A stretch of 64,000 nt of DNA from Bacteroidota bacterium (lineage in GTDB: Bacteria > Bacteroidota > Ignavibacteria > Ignavibacteriales > Melioribacteraceae). The stretch is taken from the NCBI GenBank assembly GCA_023397505.1, contig JAEWUC010000008.1, forward strand, positions 310,001 through 374,000, read 5' to 3'. Of the stretch, positions 26,171-36,142 are shown in pieces. The notes under the pieces are model-generated. The model was not told the origin of the DNA. It worked only from the letters and a program-made list of their open reading frames with translations, and did no database searches. How positions within the stretch are numbered: position 1 is the stretch's first letter; every line of letters starts with the position of its first letter. A program made the translations under genes and the position numbers.

Positions 26171-26252
26171 TGAATTTTCCGGTGTTCAAAATAACACTTT
26201 TTTAATAAATCGTATTTAGTCTTATCTTTACAAAAATAATATTAGTAAAAAG

Positions 26253-27566
26253 ATGACCTCGCCAAAAGATCAGTTGACAAACGAAGAGCAGATTTTTTTA
26301 GATGAACAATTAATCAGAGAGACAATTGAGAACGAAAGAAAAAGAGCGCTAATACTCGGGATAGTTTCGCTTTTATTTTTAATTATTGTTCTGGATGTTA
26401 TGATATTTTATGACGAACTGATGAAAAATGTTAACAGCATGGTGCCATTTTACTTATCAATTGGGATGCTCGCAATTCTTGTTTGGCGTGCTTTCATAAT
26501 GCGCCAAGTGTTAAAAAGTGCTAGGATTCAAAAAATAATGAAGAACCGTTTTCATGGAAATTTATTGCGTTATTTCTGGTTGTTCTTCGAAATTAGTTTG
26601 CCCTCGGCTCTGCTTCTTTTTAATTCTTATTACATCCCGATACACGTTATACTATCAACGCCCATAATATGGTTTTATTTTATAATTATAATCACTTCGA
26701 TTTTGAGTCTGGATTTTTGGATGTCGTTGTTTTGCGGATTTACAAGCGCGGCTCAATATTTAATCGTTGTGGTTTTGATATCGGGTTCTTTAGTTGAAAA
26801 TAATTATGCAGAACATACGATGCATTTTGTGCGTGGAGTAATGCTCTTTGTAAGCGGCGGCGTCGCAGGGTTCGCGTCTAATCAATTGAGAAAAAGAATT
26901 TATAATACTTATATCTCGCTTCTGGAAAGAAACCGTGTTGTTAATCTTTTTGATCAACAGGTTTCGAAAGAAATAGTTGACGAGCTGATTAACAATTACA
27001 ATTATCTCGGCAGCAAGAAAAAATTTGTATGTATTATGTTTCTTGATATCCGCGACTTTACGCCGTTCGCGGAAAAACTCTCACCCGAAGAAATAATCGA
27101 ATACCAGAATAAAATTTTTTCTTTCATGATAGGCATAATTACAAAACACAACGGAATAATAAATCAATTTCTCGGCGATGGGTACATGGCAACATTCGGC
27201 GCCCCGATTTCCAAAGGCAATGATTGCGCTAATGCCGTTAATGCGGCGATGGAAATTATTAGCACCGTTAATGCAAAAAGCGCATCGGGAGAAATTCCGC
27301 CTACAAAAATAGGAATCGGTTTACACGCGGGCGATGTTGTCGCGGGGAACGTGGGTACTGCAGTTAGAAAACAATATTCAATTTCCGGCAACACCGTAAT
27401 ACTTGCCTCGCGTATCGAAGGATTGACCAAAAATTATAATGCACAGCTTCTGGTTTCGGGCGAAGTTTTGGAAAGCGCGGAAATGAAAAATAATTCTTTC
27501 GATTTTATCGGTTCGGTTAATTTAAAAGGAAGAGAAACACCAATTGATATTTATAAAATATTATAG
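26253..27566 (+). CDS. Membrane-bound class III adenylate/guanylate cyclase
   Basis: 437 residues. The N-terminal half has about six hydrophobic segments (residues 38-215), a membrane sensor of MASE-like type. The C-terminal catalytic domain (about 250-437) has metal-binding Asp265 (FLDIRDFT) and Asp309 (LGDGYMATFG), and the GLHAGDVVAGNVG and QYSISGNTVILASRIE motifs. It makes cAMP or cGMP from nucleoside triphosphate. It heads a three-gene run with a HisN-type phosphatase and a HAD hydrolase, 9 and 5 bases apart. Nucleotide specificity is uncertain. Confidence 0.88.
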   Translation: MTSPKDQLTNEEQIFLDEQLIRETIENERKRALILGIVSLLFLIIVLDVMIFYDELMKNVNSMVPFYLSIGMLAILVWRAFIMRQVLKSARIQKIMKNRFHGNLLRYFWLFFEISLPSALLLFNSYYIPIHVILSTPIIWFYFIIIITSILSLDFWMSLFCGFTSAAQYLIVVVLISGSLVENNYAEHTMHFVRGVMLFVSGGVAGFASNQLRKRIYNTYISLLERNRVVNLFDQQVSKEIVDELINNYNYLGSKKKFVCIMFLDIRDFTPFAEKLSPEEIIEYQNKIFSFMIGIITKHNGIINQFLGDGYMATFGAPISKGNDCANAVNAAMEIISTVNAKSASGEIPPTKIGIGLHAGDVVAGNVGTAVRKQYSISGNTVILASRIEGLTKNYNAQLLVSGEVLESAEMKNNSFDFIGSVNLKGRETPIDIYKIL

Positions 27567-27575
27567 AGGCAAAGA

Positions 27576-28346
27576 ATGAATGACATTGATGAATTAAAAA
27601 AGTTTTGCCAAAACCTTTCGGATGAAAGCGGAAAAATTATTAGGCAGTATTTTAGAACAAATGTAAATATTGAAAATAAGCCGGATCATTCACCGGTTAC
27701 TATTGCCGATAAAAGTGCCGAAGAAAAAATGAGAGAAATGATTATGAAGGAATTTCCTTCTCATGGAATTATCGGTGAAGAATTCGGCAGCCATAATGAA
27801 AAGGCAGAGTACACTTGGATACTTGACCCTATTGACGGAACCAAAAGTTTTATTTGCGGAACAGTTACTTTCGGAACATTGATTGCAATAATGAAAAACG
27901 GTGAACCGATTTTAGGCGTAATAAATCAACCCGTGCTTAATGAGTTTTTAATCGGCGATAATTCTGTTTCTGTGTTGAACGGTAATCCGGTTAAAGTTAG
28001 AAAGTGCACTAGTCTTTCTGAAGCAGTTTTGCTTTCAACCGATCATTTAAACATCGAAGAATATCAAAACAAAAACGGTTTTGATAATTTGATGCGGAAG
28101 ATTAAATATTATAGAATGTGGGGTGATTGTTACGGCTACTATTTAGTCGCAACGGGATTTGCAGATATTATGATTGACCCAATTATGAATGCATGGGATT
28201 TGATGGCGCTAATTCCTGTTATTCGCGGTGCAGGCGGAGTTATAACCGATTACCAAGGTAATGATGCGGTAAAAGGAAATAGCAGTGTTGCAACCGCCGG
28301 CGCTATTCATGATGAAGTTATAAAAATATTAAACGGAAAGAATTAA
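27576..28346 (+). CDS. hisN: Inositol-monophosphatase-family enzyme, HisN-type histidinol-phosphatase
   Basis: 256 residues, Mg-dependent phosphatase of the IMPase superfamily. Metal-site motifs: GEEFG (about 65-69), DPIDGTKSF (about 88-96), and WDLMALIPVIRGAGG (about 206-220). The TKSF variant and the size match HisN histidinol-phosphatases, which make histidinol in histidine synthesis, rather than CysQ or SuhB. No other his genes are nearby, so the role is family-based inference. Confidence 0.82.
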   Translation: MNDIDELKKFCQNLSDESGKIIRQYFRTNVNIENKPDHSPVTIADKSAEEKMREMIMKEFPSHGIIGEEFGSHNEKAEYTWILDPIDGTKSFICGTVTFGTLIAIMKNGEPILGVINQPVLNEFLIGDNSVSVLNGNPVKVRKCTSLSEAVLLSTDHLNIEEYQNKNGFDNLMRKIKYYRMWGDCYGYYLVATGFADIMIDPIMNAWDLMALIPVIRGAGGVITDYQGNDAVKGNSSVATAGAIHDEVIKILNGKN

Positions 28347-28351
28347 GTATA

Positions 28352-29089
28352 ATGTTGAACAGTTCAATTAAAGCCGTATTCTTTGATCTATACGGAACAC
28401 TTTTGGTATTTAATGATTTTGACGAAGCAAATGACAAATGGACTAATGCTTTTTATGATCTTGCTGGGAAACCAAATAACATAAGTTTCGAAGAAGTACA
28501 AATTATCTGCAAAGATATTTTGGAAAGTCATGTTGAAAAAGATTCTTCGAAAGGATTTACTACTTACGAAACAAAAATCTATAATTCGTTCGAGCAGAAA
28601 AATATTTTTCTCGAAAGAGATCAGCTTAGAAACATTGCCGATGTAACGGTTGGTATTTGGCAAAAAAATGTGGCACTTGCCGAAGATACCAAATCTGTTT
28701 TATCCAAATTAAAGAAAACAAAAAAACTTGCATTGATTACAAATTTTGATCATTCACCGCACATATACAAGGTTTTAACCGAAACCGGTCTGGAAAATTA
28801 TTTCGATCTTATTTTGATATCAGATGAAACATGCAGCAAAAAACCTGATCCGGCAATTTTTAAGTCCGCATTAAAATATTTTTCTCTAAAACCCGAACAA
28901 GCTGTTTATATCGGGGATAATGTTTACGACGATATTAAAGGCGCATTCAACTCCGCCATCGAGCCAATTCTAATTTCGCGAAATTCAAAATCGAATAATC
29001 ATGTAAATACAGATAAGATTATCCGCCAGTATAACCTGCCGAAATTTAAGATTATTAAATCCCTTTCGGAATTAGTTGTTAATTTTTAA
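28352..29089 (+). CDS. HAD-superfamily hydrolase (subfamily IA)
   Basis: 245 residues. Motif I reads FFDLYGTLL, with Tyr in place of the second Asp, as in L-2-haloacid dehalogenases and some IA phosphatases. Motif II is LITNFD, motif III includes SKKPDPAIF and motif IV is YIGDNVYDDIKGA. The acidic motif IV and helical cap favour a small phosphatase over a dehalogenase. It follows the HisN-like gene by 5 bases. The substrate is unknown. Confidence 0.8.
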   Translation: MLNSSIKAVFFDLYGTLLVFNDFDEANDKWTNAFYDLAGKPNNISFEEVQIICKDILESHVEKDSSKGFTTYETKIYNSFEQKNIFLERDQLRNIADVTVGIWQKNVALAEDTKSVLSKLKKTKKLALITNFDHSPHIYKVLTETGLENYFDLILISDETCSKKPDPAIFKSALKYFSLKPEQAVYIGDNVYDDIKGAFNSAIEPILISRNSKSNNHVNTDKIIRQYNLPKFKIIKSLSELVVNF

Positions 29090-29160
29090 GAACTTTTCTG
29101 AATCCTTATATGAATCTCCGCATCATACGTGCAAACAATTAAAAACGAAACGGAGATAAA

Positions 29161-29496
29161 ATGAAAAATATAGTAGAAGGAACTGATTTTAATTTTCAAA
29201 CCGAAGTATTGCAATCGGAATTACCTGTGCTTGTTGATTTTTGGGCGCCGTGGTGCGGTCCATGCAGAATGGTTGCCCCGGTTGTTGAAGAAGTTGCAAA
29301 CGATTTAGCGGGAAAATTAAAAGTGGTAAAAGTTAATACCGACGAAAATTACAATGTAGCTTCGCAATATGGAATTATGAGTATTCCTACTTTAGGAATT
29401 TTTAAGGGTGGTAAAATGATTGATGCGGTTATCGGCGCTGTACCGAAGCAACATCTTGTTTCTAAAATCCAACCGCATCTCAATTCCGTAAACTAA
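29161..29496 (+). CDS. trxA: Thioredoxin
   Basis: 111 residues with the redox motif WAPWCGPC (Cys32 and Cys35), the cis-Pro loop (MSIPTLGIF) and no signal peptide, so it is the cytoplasmic thioredoxin type. It reduces protein disulfides using thioredoxin reductase. It has its own ribosome site (CGGAGA) and a strong terminator just after, suggesting a single-gene or last-gene transcript. Confidence 0.95.
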   Translation: MKNIVEGTDFNFQTEVLQSELPVLVDFWAPWCGPCRMVAPVVEEVANDLAGKLKVVKVNTDENYNVASQYGIMSIPTLGIFKGGKMIDAVIGAVPKQHLVSKIQPHLNSVN

Positions 29497-29511
29497 TCTT
29501 TAAAAAAGAAA

Positions 29512-29537
29512 AGTCCGGGTAAGCCGGACTTTTTTCT
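29512..29537 (+). terminator. Rho-independent terminator after trxA
   Basis: Stem AGTCCGG (29512-29518) with CCGGACT (29524-29530), 5-base loop, then TTTTTT. It lies 15 bases after the thioredoxin stop. Confidence 0.9.
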
Positions 29538-29557
29538 ACAATCTATATTAATGTAGG

Positions 29558-29767
29558 TTATGCTTCAACAATAGCGTCAACAGCACAAACTTCAACGCAT
29601 GATTTACAGTTATTACATAATTCGGGAACGATATATGTGTGGTCATCATTCAAAGCCGGGTGTGATTGTCCGTTAATTGAATATTCTTCGCCGGCATTGT
29701 AGATAGCATTATTTTCGCATTCGTCGACGCAAGCGGCACAACTGATGCATTCGTCTGTAATTTTCAT
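29558..29767 (-). CDS. 2[4Fe-4S] ferredoxin
   Basis: 69 residues with two CxxCxxCxxxC clusters: Cys7, 10, 13, 17 and Cys51, 54, 57, 61. The 30-residue insert between clusters (containing HPALNDDHTY) is longer than in clostridial ferredoxins and resembles the YfhL/Chlorobium-type. The usual proline after the fourth Cys is missing in both (ENN and AVD). It should be a low-potential electron carrier; in Chlorobi relatives similar proteins serve pyruvate or 2-oxoglutarate:ferredoxin oxidoreductases. No partner is adjacent. Confidence 0.9.
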   Translation of the reverse strand: MKITDECISCAACVDECENNAIYNAGEEYSINGQSHPALNDDHTYIVPELCNNCKSCVEVCAVDAIVEA

Positions 29768-29939
29768 TTCTTTTAGGCTCCATAAGATTTATTGGTTAAA
29801 CATACTGTTTCAAAAAACTTGCCAGAAAAATCGGCATAAAACAAGCTATTATCGAATATTTATTTCCAAAGTTGAAAAAAATTTTTTAGAAGGAATTCAA
29901 AGATGAGAAATTATAGAAGGTATTATGTCTGATATAAAA

Positions 29940-29978
29940 TTGAACCTTGAAGGTCGTCAAAAAACCTTCAAGGTTCAA
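29940..29978 (-). terminator. Terminator after M16 peptidase (leftward)
   Basis: 15-bp perfect inverted repeat, 29940-29954 with 29964-29978, containing TGAACCTTGAAGGT; A/T tract on the left (TTTTAT on the minus strand). It begins 12 bases beyond the stop of the leftward M16 gene at 29990. Confidence 0.75.
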
Positions 29979-29989
29979 AAAACTACAAA

Positions 29990-32725
29990 TTATTGAATTA
30001 CATTTCCGTCGCCGTCGAGATATTTGACTTCTAGACCAAGTTCTTTAATTCCGGACTCGTATTTAGATTTATCGCCAACGATAACCCAAATTAGATTGTT
30101 TGGTTTTACCACACGTTTAGCAGCGTCAACTACTTCCTGCGTAGTAAGATTTGTAATCTTCGAAGCATAAGTGTCGTAATAATTTTCAGGCAGATTAAAT
30201 GATACCATATTAATTAAAGAATTTGTAACGGAAGCCATTGTTTCCCAACCACCGGGAAGTGATAATGAATTTTGTTCTTTAACCTGGTTGACTTCCGCAT
30301 CTGTTGCCGGTTTATCGCCAACATACTGAGAAATTTCTTTCATCATTTCCGTTATTGATTCTTTAGTTTTATCCGTTTGAACAACTCCGTAATAAAGATA
30401 CGGACGTTGAACCCGCGCGTTGAAAATTACACTGCCGGATCCGTACGACCAATGTTTATCTTCGCGTAAATTCATATTGATTCTTGAAGTAAACATTCCG
30501 CCGATAATATCGTTCATTGTTTCTATTGCTATATTATCTTTATCGCCGTTTGGCGGCGCAACTTCAGCACCAAAAATTATTGACGATTGCGAACCGGGGC
30601 GATCCATCAAATAAATTATTTGCTTTTGCTGAAGAGGAACTTCAACTACATTTTTTTTAGGAACATTACCGGGCTTCCATCCTGCAAAAAGTTTTTCAAG
30701 CTTTGGCTTTATTTCATCAAGTGTAATATCGCCTACGATTACTAATGTTGCGTTGTTCGGTTTAAACCAGGCGCTGTGGAATTTATTCATATCATCTTTT
30801 GTGAGTTTTGTAACATCGATTTCATAGCCGGAGCCGCTAAAAGGTTTTCCATAAGGATGATCTTTTCCGAAAATTAAACCCGGGACAACGCGCAGTCCCA
30901 CGCCGATAGGCTGTGCCTTTTCTCTTTGAATAGCAACAATTCTTTCTTTTATCAAGCGGTCGAGTTCTTTTTGCGGGAATGATGGATTTAAAATTACATC
31001 GGCAAAAAGATTTAATGATGCATCAATATTTGCTTTGAGTGAATTTAAACTTACAAACGACATATCAAGATTTGAACCTGTGTTTAGATTTGCACCGAGC
31101 ATTTGAAGTTCTTCGCTGAGTTTTAAGGCGTCTCTCGTCTTTGTTCCTTCATCAATCATATTCATCGCCATGCTTGCTGTGCCGGGTGATGCAAACTGGT
31201 CCGACGCAAATCCCGCATCGAACATCAAACTAAAATTGATTACCGGAATAGATTTTCTTTCAGCTAGAATTATTTTCATCCCGTTGGAAAGTTCTGCTTT
31301 TTGTAAAGACGGGAATTTTGCTTCGGGCGGGGTTCCTGTTTCGGGAAGTTTTGTTCTATCGGCATTACTTGCAACGGTTGAATAATCCGGGTAAGGATGA
31401 ATTTCCAAAATGTATTGCCCGTCGGTAAGCCATTTGTTTGCGGATTGAATAATGTCTTTGGCAGATGTTTCGGAAATGTACTTGTTGTAAGTTTTATAAT
31501 AATCCGGCGAGCCGCCGTAAACCATATTTTGAGCTAAAATATCGGACTTACCGCCAAAGCCGCCTATTCTTTCAATACCTCTTATGAAGTTTGCAAAATA
31601 TTGTGTTTTAACTTTTCTTAATTCTTTTTCTGTCGGACCGGATTTCAATATCTTCTCAAGTTCCTCGTTGATTGCTTTTTCAACTTTAGAAATTTCTATA
31701 CCGGGTTTTACATCTGCTTGGATAAAAAATTGACTTCCGATTTCCCCGGGAGAATAATACGTATTTACGCTTGTTGCAATTTGTTCATCGTAAACAAGCC
31801 GTTTATAGAACCGTGATGTTTTGCCCGAAGAAAGAATGTCGCTTAATAAATCAAGATGAGCTAATTCTTTGTTGCCCCATTCGGGAACGTTCCAAACTTT
31901 TATTAATCTCGCCTGCGGAACTCTATCCTGCGCAACCTGGCGGATAGTGCCTTTCATCTTGGCTACATAAGTCTGGAATTTTGAAATAGGCGGACCGGAC
32001 GGAATATCCCCGAAATATTTTTCAACTTTTTCTTTTACTTCATTTGTGTTAACATTTCCTGCAACACAAAGAACCGCATTGCCCGCACCGTAATATGTTT
32101 TAAACCATTCATGTACATCATCTAAAGTAGCGGCCGCTAAATCTTCCATAAATCCGATAACCGTCCATGAATAAGGATGGCCTTTGGGGTAGGTTGCCGT
32201 AGCAATCAATTCTTCCGAAAGCGAATAAGGTTCATTTTCACCTTGGCGTTTTTCATTTTGAACGACGCCGCGCTGTTCATCAAGTTTAGCTTGATTGATT
32301 GCGCCGAGAAGGTGACCCATGCGGTCGGATTCCATCCACAATGTTAAATCCAGTGCGGATACCGGAACGGTTTCAAAATAATTTGTGCGGTCGTTGTTTG
32401 TTGTTCCGTTAAGATCGGTCGAGCCGATTTTTTCCATAACCTTAAAATAATCGTCGTTGTAGTCTTCACTGCCGTTGAACATTAGGTGCTCGAACAAATG
32501 GGCAAATCCTGTCTTGCCGAATTTTTCATTCTTCGAACCGACGTGATACCAAATGTTAACAGCTACAACCGGAGCTTTGTGATCCTCGTGAACTATGAGA
32601 GTCAACCCGTTTTTAAGAACAAATTTCTGATATGGAATATCAATGTTTTCAAGTTTCTGAGCTTTGCTTAAACCGAGAAACATAGAAAATACTAATGCAA
32701 TTATTAAGAAAGACTTTTGTTTCAT
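29990..32725 (-). CDS. Full-length exported M16 zinc metallopeptidase
   Basis: 911 residues with a signal peptide (cleavage near LSKAQ). Two M16 units are fused: the N-terminal half carries the inverted zinc motif HLFEH (His76, Glu79, His80) with a downstream Glu in RGVVQNEKRQ; the C-terminal half (about 465-911) lacks it and is the structural lobe, with the RxxY-like segment near LREDKHWSYGSG. This is the pitrilysin-like clamshell architecture. It should degrade peptides in the periplasm. A separate two-gene M16 system lies at 42838-46258. It is a single gene with its own terminator. Confidence 0.92.
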   Translation of the reverse strand: MKQKSFLIIALVFSMFLGLSKAQKLENIDIPYQKFVLKNGLTLIVHEDHKAPVVAVNIWYHVGSKNEKFGKTGFAHLFEHLMFNGSEDYNDDYFKVMEKIGSTDLNGTTNNDRTNYFETVPVSALDLTLWMESDRMGHLLGAINQAKLDEQRGVVQNEKRQGENEPYSLSEELIATATYPKGHPYSWTVIGFMEDLAAATLDDVHEWFKTYYGAGNAVLCVAGNVNTNEVKEKVEKYFGDIPSGPPISKFQTYVAKMKGTIRQVAQDRVPQARLIKVWNVPEWGNKELAHLDLLSDILSSGKTSRFYKRLVYDEQIATSVNTYYSPGEIGSQFFIQADVKPGIEISKVEKAINEELEKILKSGPTEKELRKVKTQYFANFIRGIERIGGFGGKSDILAQNMVYGGSPDYYKTYNKYISETSAKDIIQSANKWLTDGQYILEIHPYPDYSTVASNADRTKLPETGTPPEAKFPSLQKAELSNGMKIILAERKSIPVINFSLMFDAGFASDQFASPGTASMAMNMIDEGTKTRDALKLSEELQMLGANLNTGSNLDMSFVSLNSLKANIDASLNLFADVILNPSFPQKELDRLIKERIVAIQREKAQPIGVGLRVVPGLIFGKDHPYGKPFSGSGYEIDVTKLTKDDMNKFHSAWFKPNNATLVIVGDITLDEIKPKLEKLFAGWKPGNVPKKNVVEVPLQQKQIIYLMDRPGSQSSIIFGAEVAPPNGDKDNIAIETMNDIIGGMFTSRINMNLREDKHWSYGSGSVIFNARVQRPYLYYGVVQTDKTKESITEMMKEISQYVGDKPATDAEVNQVKEQNSLSLPGGWETMASVTNSLINMVSFNLPENYYDTYASKITNLTTQEVVDAAKRVVKPNNLIWVIVGDKSKYESGIKELGLEVKYLDGDGNVIQ

Positions 32726-32849
32726 TTAGTCCTCGTTTTTGTTGGCGGCAATTTATTTAATTTTATAAGCAATGTTTAGACGATCCTTACATTCAATTCG
32801 TTGCTAGATTATGAAAGAATCTTGGTGGAATTTTGGAATATTTTAAATA

Positions 32850-32876
32850 ATAAAAAAGCCCTTTCGAGAAGGGCTT
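32850..32876 (-). terminator. Rho-independent terminator after DUF4920 gene (leftward)
   Basis: 8-bp stem AAGCCCTT (32856-32863) with AAGGGCTT (32869-32876); on the minus strand it is followed by TTTTTA. It lies about 29 bases past the stop of the leftward gene. Confidence 0.8.
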
Positions 32877-32904
32877 AATCATTAAAAAATTCTTAGTCAA
32901 AAGA

Positions 32905-33351
32905 CTATTTAATCACAGCACCAAGTCCTTGAATTTGATAAACCTTTGTTTTCGCTTCTTTAGAACAGCAGCTTCCGCCTTCTTCGCTCTCTGAATGTTC
33001 GTCGTCGCATGCTTCTCCCGCGACTGGCGATAAAACTCCTTCAACGAGTGCCGTTTTACCCTTTGCGTCTTGAGGAAAAACAATAACTCCGTCTTCGACT
33101 TTAACTTTTATTTTTTCGCCGTCATTTTCGCCGACAATGTCTATCCAGCATCCGCGTGATGAACAAACTCCCACAACGGTTCCTTCGACTAAAATTGTTT
33201 TTCCTTCAAATTTCTCCGGGTCGGATAACAAAGATGAAACGGATGTTTTTTCTTTAAGAGTAATTTCCTTGCCGTATTTTTCTTCGGCCGCTCGGATAAT
33301 AATGAAAGAGGTGATGAGTAAAAATGAGATTAATAATTTATTGCGAATCAT
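32905..33351 (-). CDS. DUF4920-type exported protein
   Basis: 148 residues from the ATG at 33351, which has a GGAG ribosome site five bases upstream; a longer reading to 33423 lacks a start signal. Signal peptide at residues 1-21. The mature domain is OB-fold-like, with EKFEGKTILVEGTVVGVCSSRGCWIDI (about 45-71), in which the CxxxxCW pair is the family hallmark. The C-terminus has a Cys- and acid-rich insert (ACDDEHSESEEGGSCC) that could bind a metal. It is secreted to the periplasm. Function unknown. Confidence 0.75.
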   Translation of the reverse strand: MIRNKLLISFLLITSFIIIRAAEEKYGKEITLKEKTSVSSLLSDPEKFEGKTILVEGTVVGVCSSRGCWIDIVGENDGEKIKVKVEDGVIVFPQDAKGKTALVEGVLSPVAGEACDDEHSESEEGGSCCSKEAKTKVYQIQGLGAVIK

Positions 33352-33547
33352 GAGTGCTCCATTGTGTTTTTGAAATTTGATACTAAAATTAAACCAAGTA
33401 AATGTTTTTAGCAATGAAAACAAAAAGCTAATTCATATATTTAAATCGAAAATTGGATTTGTAGATGAATCCGAAGAAGATATTATATAAATCAAAAAAT
33501 TAAAACATGCTGTTTGTTTAGCACAAAGGCATAAAGCGAAGAGATAA

Positions 33548-36010
33548 ATGTTTTGCCAAGTTGTTTTTCCTTTACCTTTTAGAAACGCGTTTACTTATTC
33601 AATTCCAAACGAACTTTCGGAAATAGTTTGTGTCGGAGTGCGGGTTGTTGTGCCTTTTGGTAAACGCACTCTCACAGGTTTTGTAATAGGTTTATCGGAG
33701 ACAACGGATATAAAAGAAAAAATTAAAAATGTAAAAGACGTTCTGGATGAGAAGCCGATATTCGATCTAACTACGCTAAAGTTTTATGAGTGGATTTCGG
33801 AATATTATTTAAGTTCAATCGGCGAGGCGCTTCGTAATTCAGTACCGTACGGCAGCGATGTTGAATCGAAAAAGAAAATTGTTGCAGATAAAGATTATTG
33901 TGCTGAACTATTAGCGAAAGAAAGAAAACAAACATCCGTTAAAGCAAAACTGCTTTCTGTTTTATCTCACAAAGAAGTGATAAACATCTCACAGCTTCAA
34001 AAGGAAGTAAAGAATAAAAACATACATTCGGCATTAACATCGCTTGAAAAACTGGGGGCAGTTACAGTTTTAAGTCTTGTTGAAAATGCAAAGGTGCGGA
34101 TCAAAAAACAAAAGTGTGTACGCATCAAAAAGCCGCTGGATGAGATTTACGATTTTATGCCTGAACTGGAAAAAAAATCTCCGAAACAAGTTGTTGTACT
34201 TCTGGAATTGATTTCGAGTAAAGAGGAATTACTGGTGAGCGATTTGTTAAAAAAAACAAGGATAAGCGCATCGGCAATTAATAGTTTAGCCGCAAAAGGC
34301 TTTGTTGAAATATTCGATAAGGAAATTGAAAGAACATTTACCGAAACGTACAAAGAGGATTCTAAAATAATTGCGCTCACAGATGATCAAAAAAATATAG
34401 TTGAAAGAATTTCTTTACCGATCGAAGAAACCAAATTTGAAACATTTTTACTTCACGGAGTAACAGGCAGCGGTAAAACACAAGTTTATATCGAGTTGGC
34501 AAAACAAGTTGTTGAAATGGGAAAAGGAGTAATTATTCTTGTCCCGGAAATTTCACTCACACCGCAAATTACTTCAAGGTTTTTTAATTACTTCGGCGAT
34601 ATTACGGCGGTATTTCACAGTCGAATGTCACTCGGCGAGCGTTACGATACTTGGCGCGGAATAATTTCAGGAAAGTATAAAGTCGTAATTGGTCCGCGTT
34701 CCGCTTTGTTTGCACCGCTGCAAAACGTAGGGTTAATTGTAGTGGATGAAGAACACGATCAAAGCTATAAGCAGCAGGATATTGTTCCGAAATATAATGC
34801 ACGAGATGCGGCGATTATACGCGGCATGTTCAGCAAGTGTCCGGTTGTGCTCGGATCGGCAACGCCTTCGTTGGAAAGTATGTACAACGCATTGAATGGA
34901 AAATATATACTGCTCGAATTAAAAGATAGAATAGACAACGCTAAACTTCCGGTTATTAAACTTGTTGATGTTACAATCGAAAAGAAAAAGAAAAAAATGG
35001 AGAGCGTTTTTTCGAAAATTCTTCTAGATGAAATTGATAATAGAATTAAAAAGAAAGAAAGCGTAATCATTCTACAAAACAGAAGAGGCTTTGCCACCCA
35101 GGTATTTTGCAACGATTGTGGTAATGTTGTTTCTTGCGACGATTGTTCCGTTGCGATGGTTCATCATCTTAACAAAAATATTCTTCAGTGTCATTATTGC
35201 GGAACCGTAAAACACGTTCCCAAAGCCTGCCCGGTTTGCGGTTCCATTAATCTAAAATTTTTTGGAACAGGAACACAAAGAGTTGAAGACGAACTCGATT
35301 ATTATTTACCCAACATGAAGATTGAAAGAGTTGATTCAGATTCAATTAATAAAAAAGGCAAACTTGGTGAAATTTTAAACAGCTTTCGAAAAGGCGAGAT
35401 AAATGTTTTGGTAGGAACACAAATGGTTTCGAAGGGATTAGATTTTTCAAATGTAACTTTGGTTGGTGTAATTTCAGCTGAAACATCATTGTGGCTACCG
35501 GATTTCCGTGCGGATGAAAGAACATTCCAGCTTCTCACACAAGTAAGCGGACGCGCAGGGCGCAGCGACAAAGAGGGTGAAGTTGTAATTCAAACACAAA
35601 ACTCGAAAAATTTTGTTCTACAAAAAGTGATTGAAAATGATTACAAGGGTTTTTACGAAAAAGAAATCGATTTGCGTGAGAAGGGAGAATACCCGCCGTT
35701 TACCCGCATAGGATTAATTGAAATAAAAGACGAAAAAGAAAACATTGCACGCGGCGCAATCAATGAGTTTGCTAAATATTTGAGTAAATATGGAAAAGGG
35801 CTGAATATTTCTCCCGCCACAGAAGCGGTGATTTATAAAATCAAAGGGATGTATCGCTTTCAGATAGTAATTAAAAGCAATCGTAAAAGAGACCCTTCGG
35901 GAAAAATTTTAAGAAATGCAATCTTGAATTCATACATCGAGTATAATCAGAAATCAAGATTCAAAGATGTGCGGGTAATATTTGATATTGATCCGCAAAG
36001 CATAATTTGA
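33548..36010 (+). CDS. priA: Primosomal replication restart helicase PriA
   Basis: 820 residues. N-terminal DNA-binding domain (about 1-110) with FQ/PFRNAFTYSIP, winged-helix region, then SF2 helicase with Walker A TGSGKT at about 306-311 and DEEH at 400-403. Zinc-binding cysteines lie in CNDCGNVVSCDDC and CHYCGTVKHVPKACPVC, with two Zn sites. Helicase motifs V and VI (GTQMVSKGLDF, QVSGRAGR) are intact. It reloads DnaB at stalled forks. Members are about 730-830 residues, so it is full length. Confidence 0.96.
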   Translation: MFCQVVFPLPFRNAFTYSIPNELSEIVCVGVRVVVPFGKRTLTGFVIGLSETTDIKEKIKNVKDVLDEKPIFDLTTLKFYEWISEYYLSSIGEALRNSVPYGSDVESKKKIVADKDYCAELLAKERKQTSVKAKLLSVLSHKEVINISQLQKEVKNKNIHSALTSLEKLGAVTVLSLVENAKVRIKKQKCVRIKKPLDEIYDFMPELEKKSPKQVVVLLELISSKEELLVSDLLKKTRISASAINSLAAKGFVEIFDKEIERTFTETYKEDSKIIALTDDQKNIVERISLPIEETKFETFLLHGVTGSGKTQVYIELAKQVVEMGKGVIILVPEISLTPQITSRFFNYFGDITAVFHSRMSLGERYDTWRGIISGKYKVVIGPRSALFAPLQNVGLIVVDEEHDQSYKQQDIVPKYNARDAAIIRGMFSKCPVVLGSATPSLESMYNALNGKYILLELKDRIDNAKLPVIKLVDVTIEKKKKKMESVFSKILLDEIDNRIKKKESVIILQNRRGFATQVFCNDCGNVVSCDDCSVAMVHHLNKNILQCHYCGTVKHVPKACPVCGSINLKFFGTGTQRVEDELDYYLPNMKIERVDSDSINKKGKLGEILNSFRKGEINVLVGTQMVSKGLDFSNVTLVGVISAETSLWLPDFRADERTFQLLTQVSGRAGRSDKEGEVVIQTQNSKNFVLQKVIENDYKGFYEKEIDLREKGEYPPFTRIGLIEIKDEKENIARGAINEFAKYLSKYGKGLNISPATEAVIYKIKGMYRFQIVIKSNRKRDPSGKILRNAILNSYIEYNQKSRFKDVRVIFDIDPQSII

Positions 36011-36092
36011 AACACTCAAAAACGAAATAAAAGTAGGTTCACACAAATTTTTGAAACATGTTAATAGATAGGCACGTCTGGCGGTAAAATAT

Positions 36093-36130
36093 TTTATTAA
36101 GCCCGCAGTTTAATCCACGAGCTTAATAAA
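36093..36130. terminator. Weak inverted repeat between convergent genes
   Basis: 10-bp A/T-rich inverted repeat, TTTATTAAGC (36093-36102) with GCTTAATAAA (36121-36130), and an 18-base loop, between priA and the leftward Yip1-like gene. It could act as a terminator in both directions, but the loop is long and the stem weak. Confidence 0.3.
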
Positions 36131-36142
36131 TAATTGTAAAAA

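Noticed and set aside
29914..29943. 9-codon ORF near the M16 terminator
   Set aside because: Too short, follows AAGGA by chance, and lies on the plus strand inside a spacer between leftward genes.
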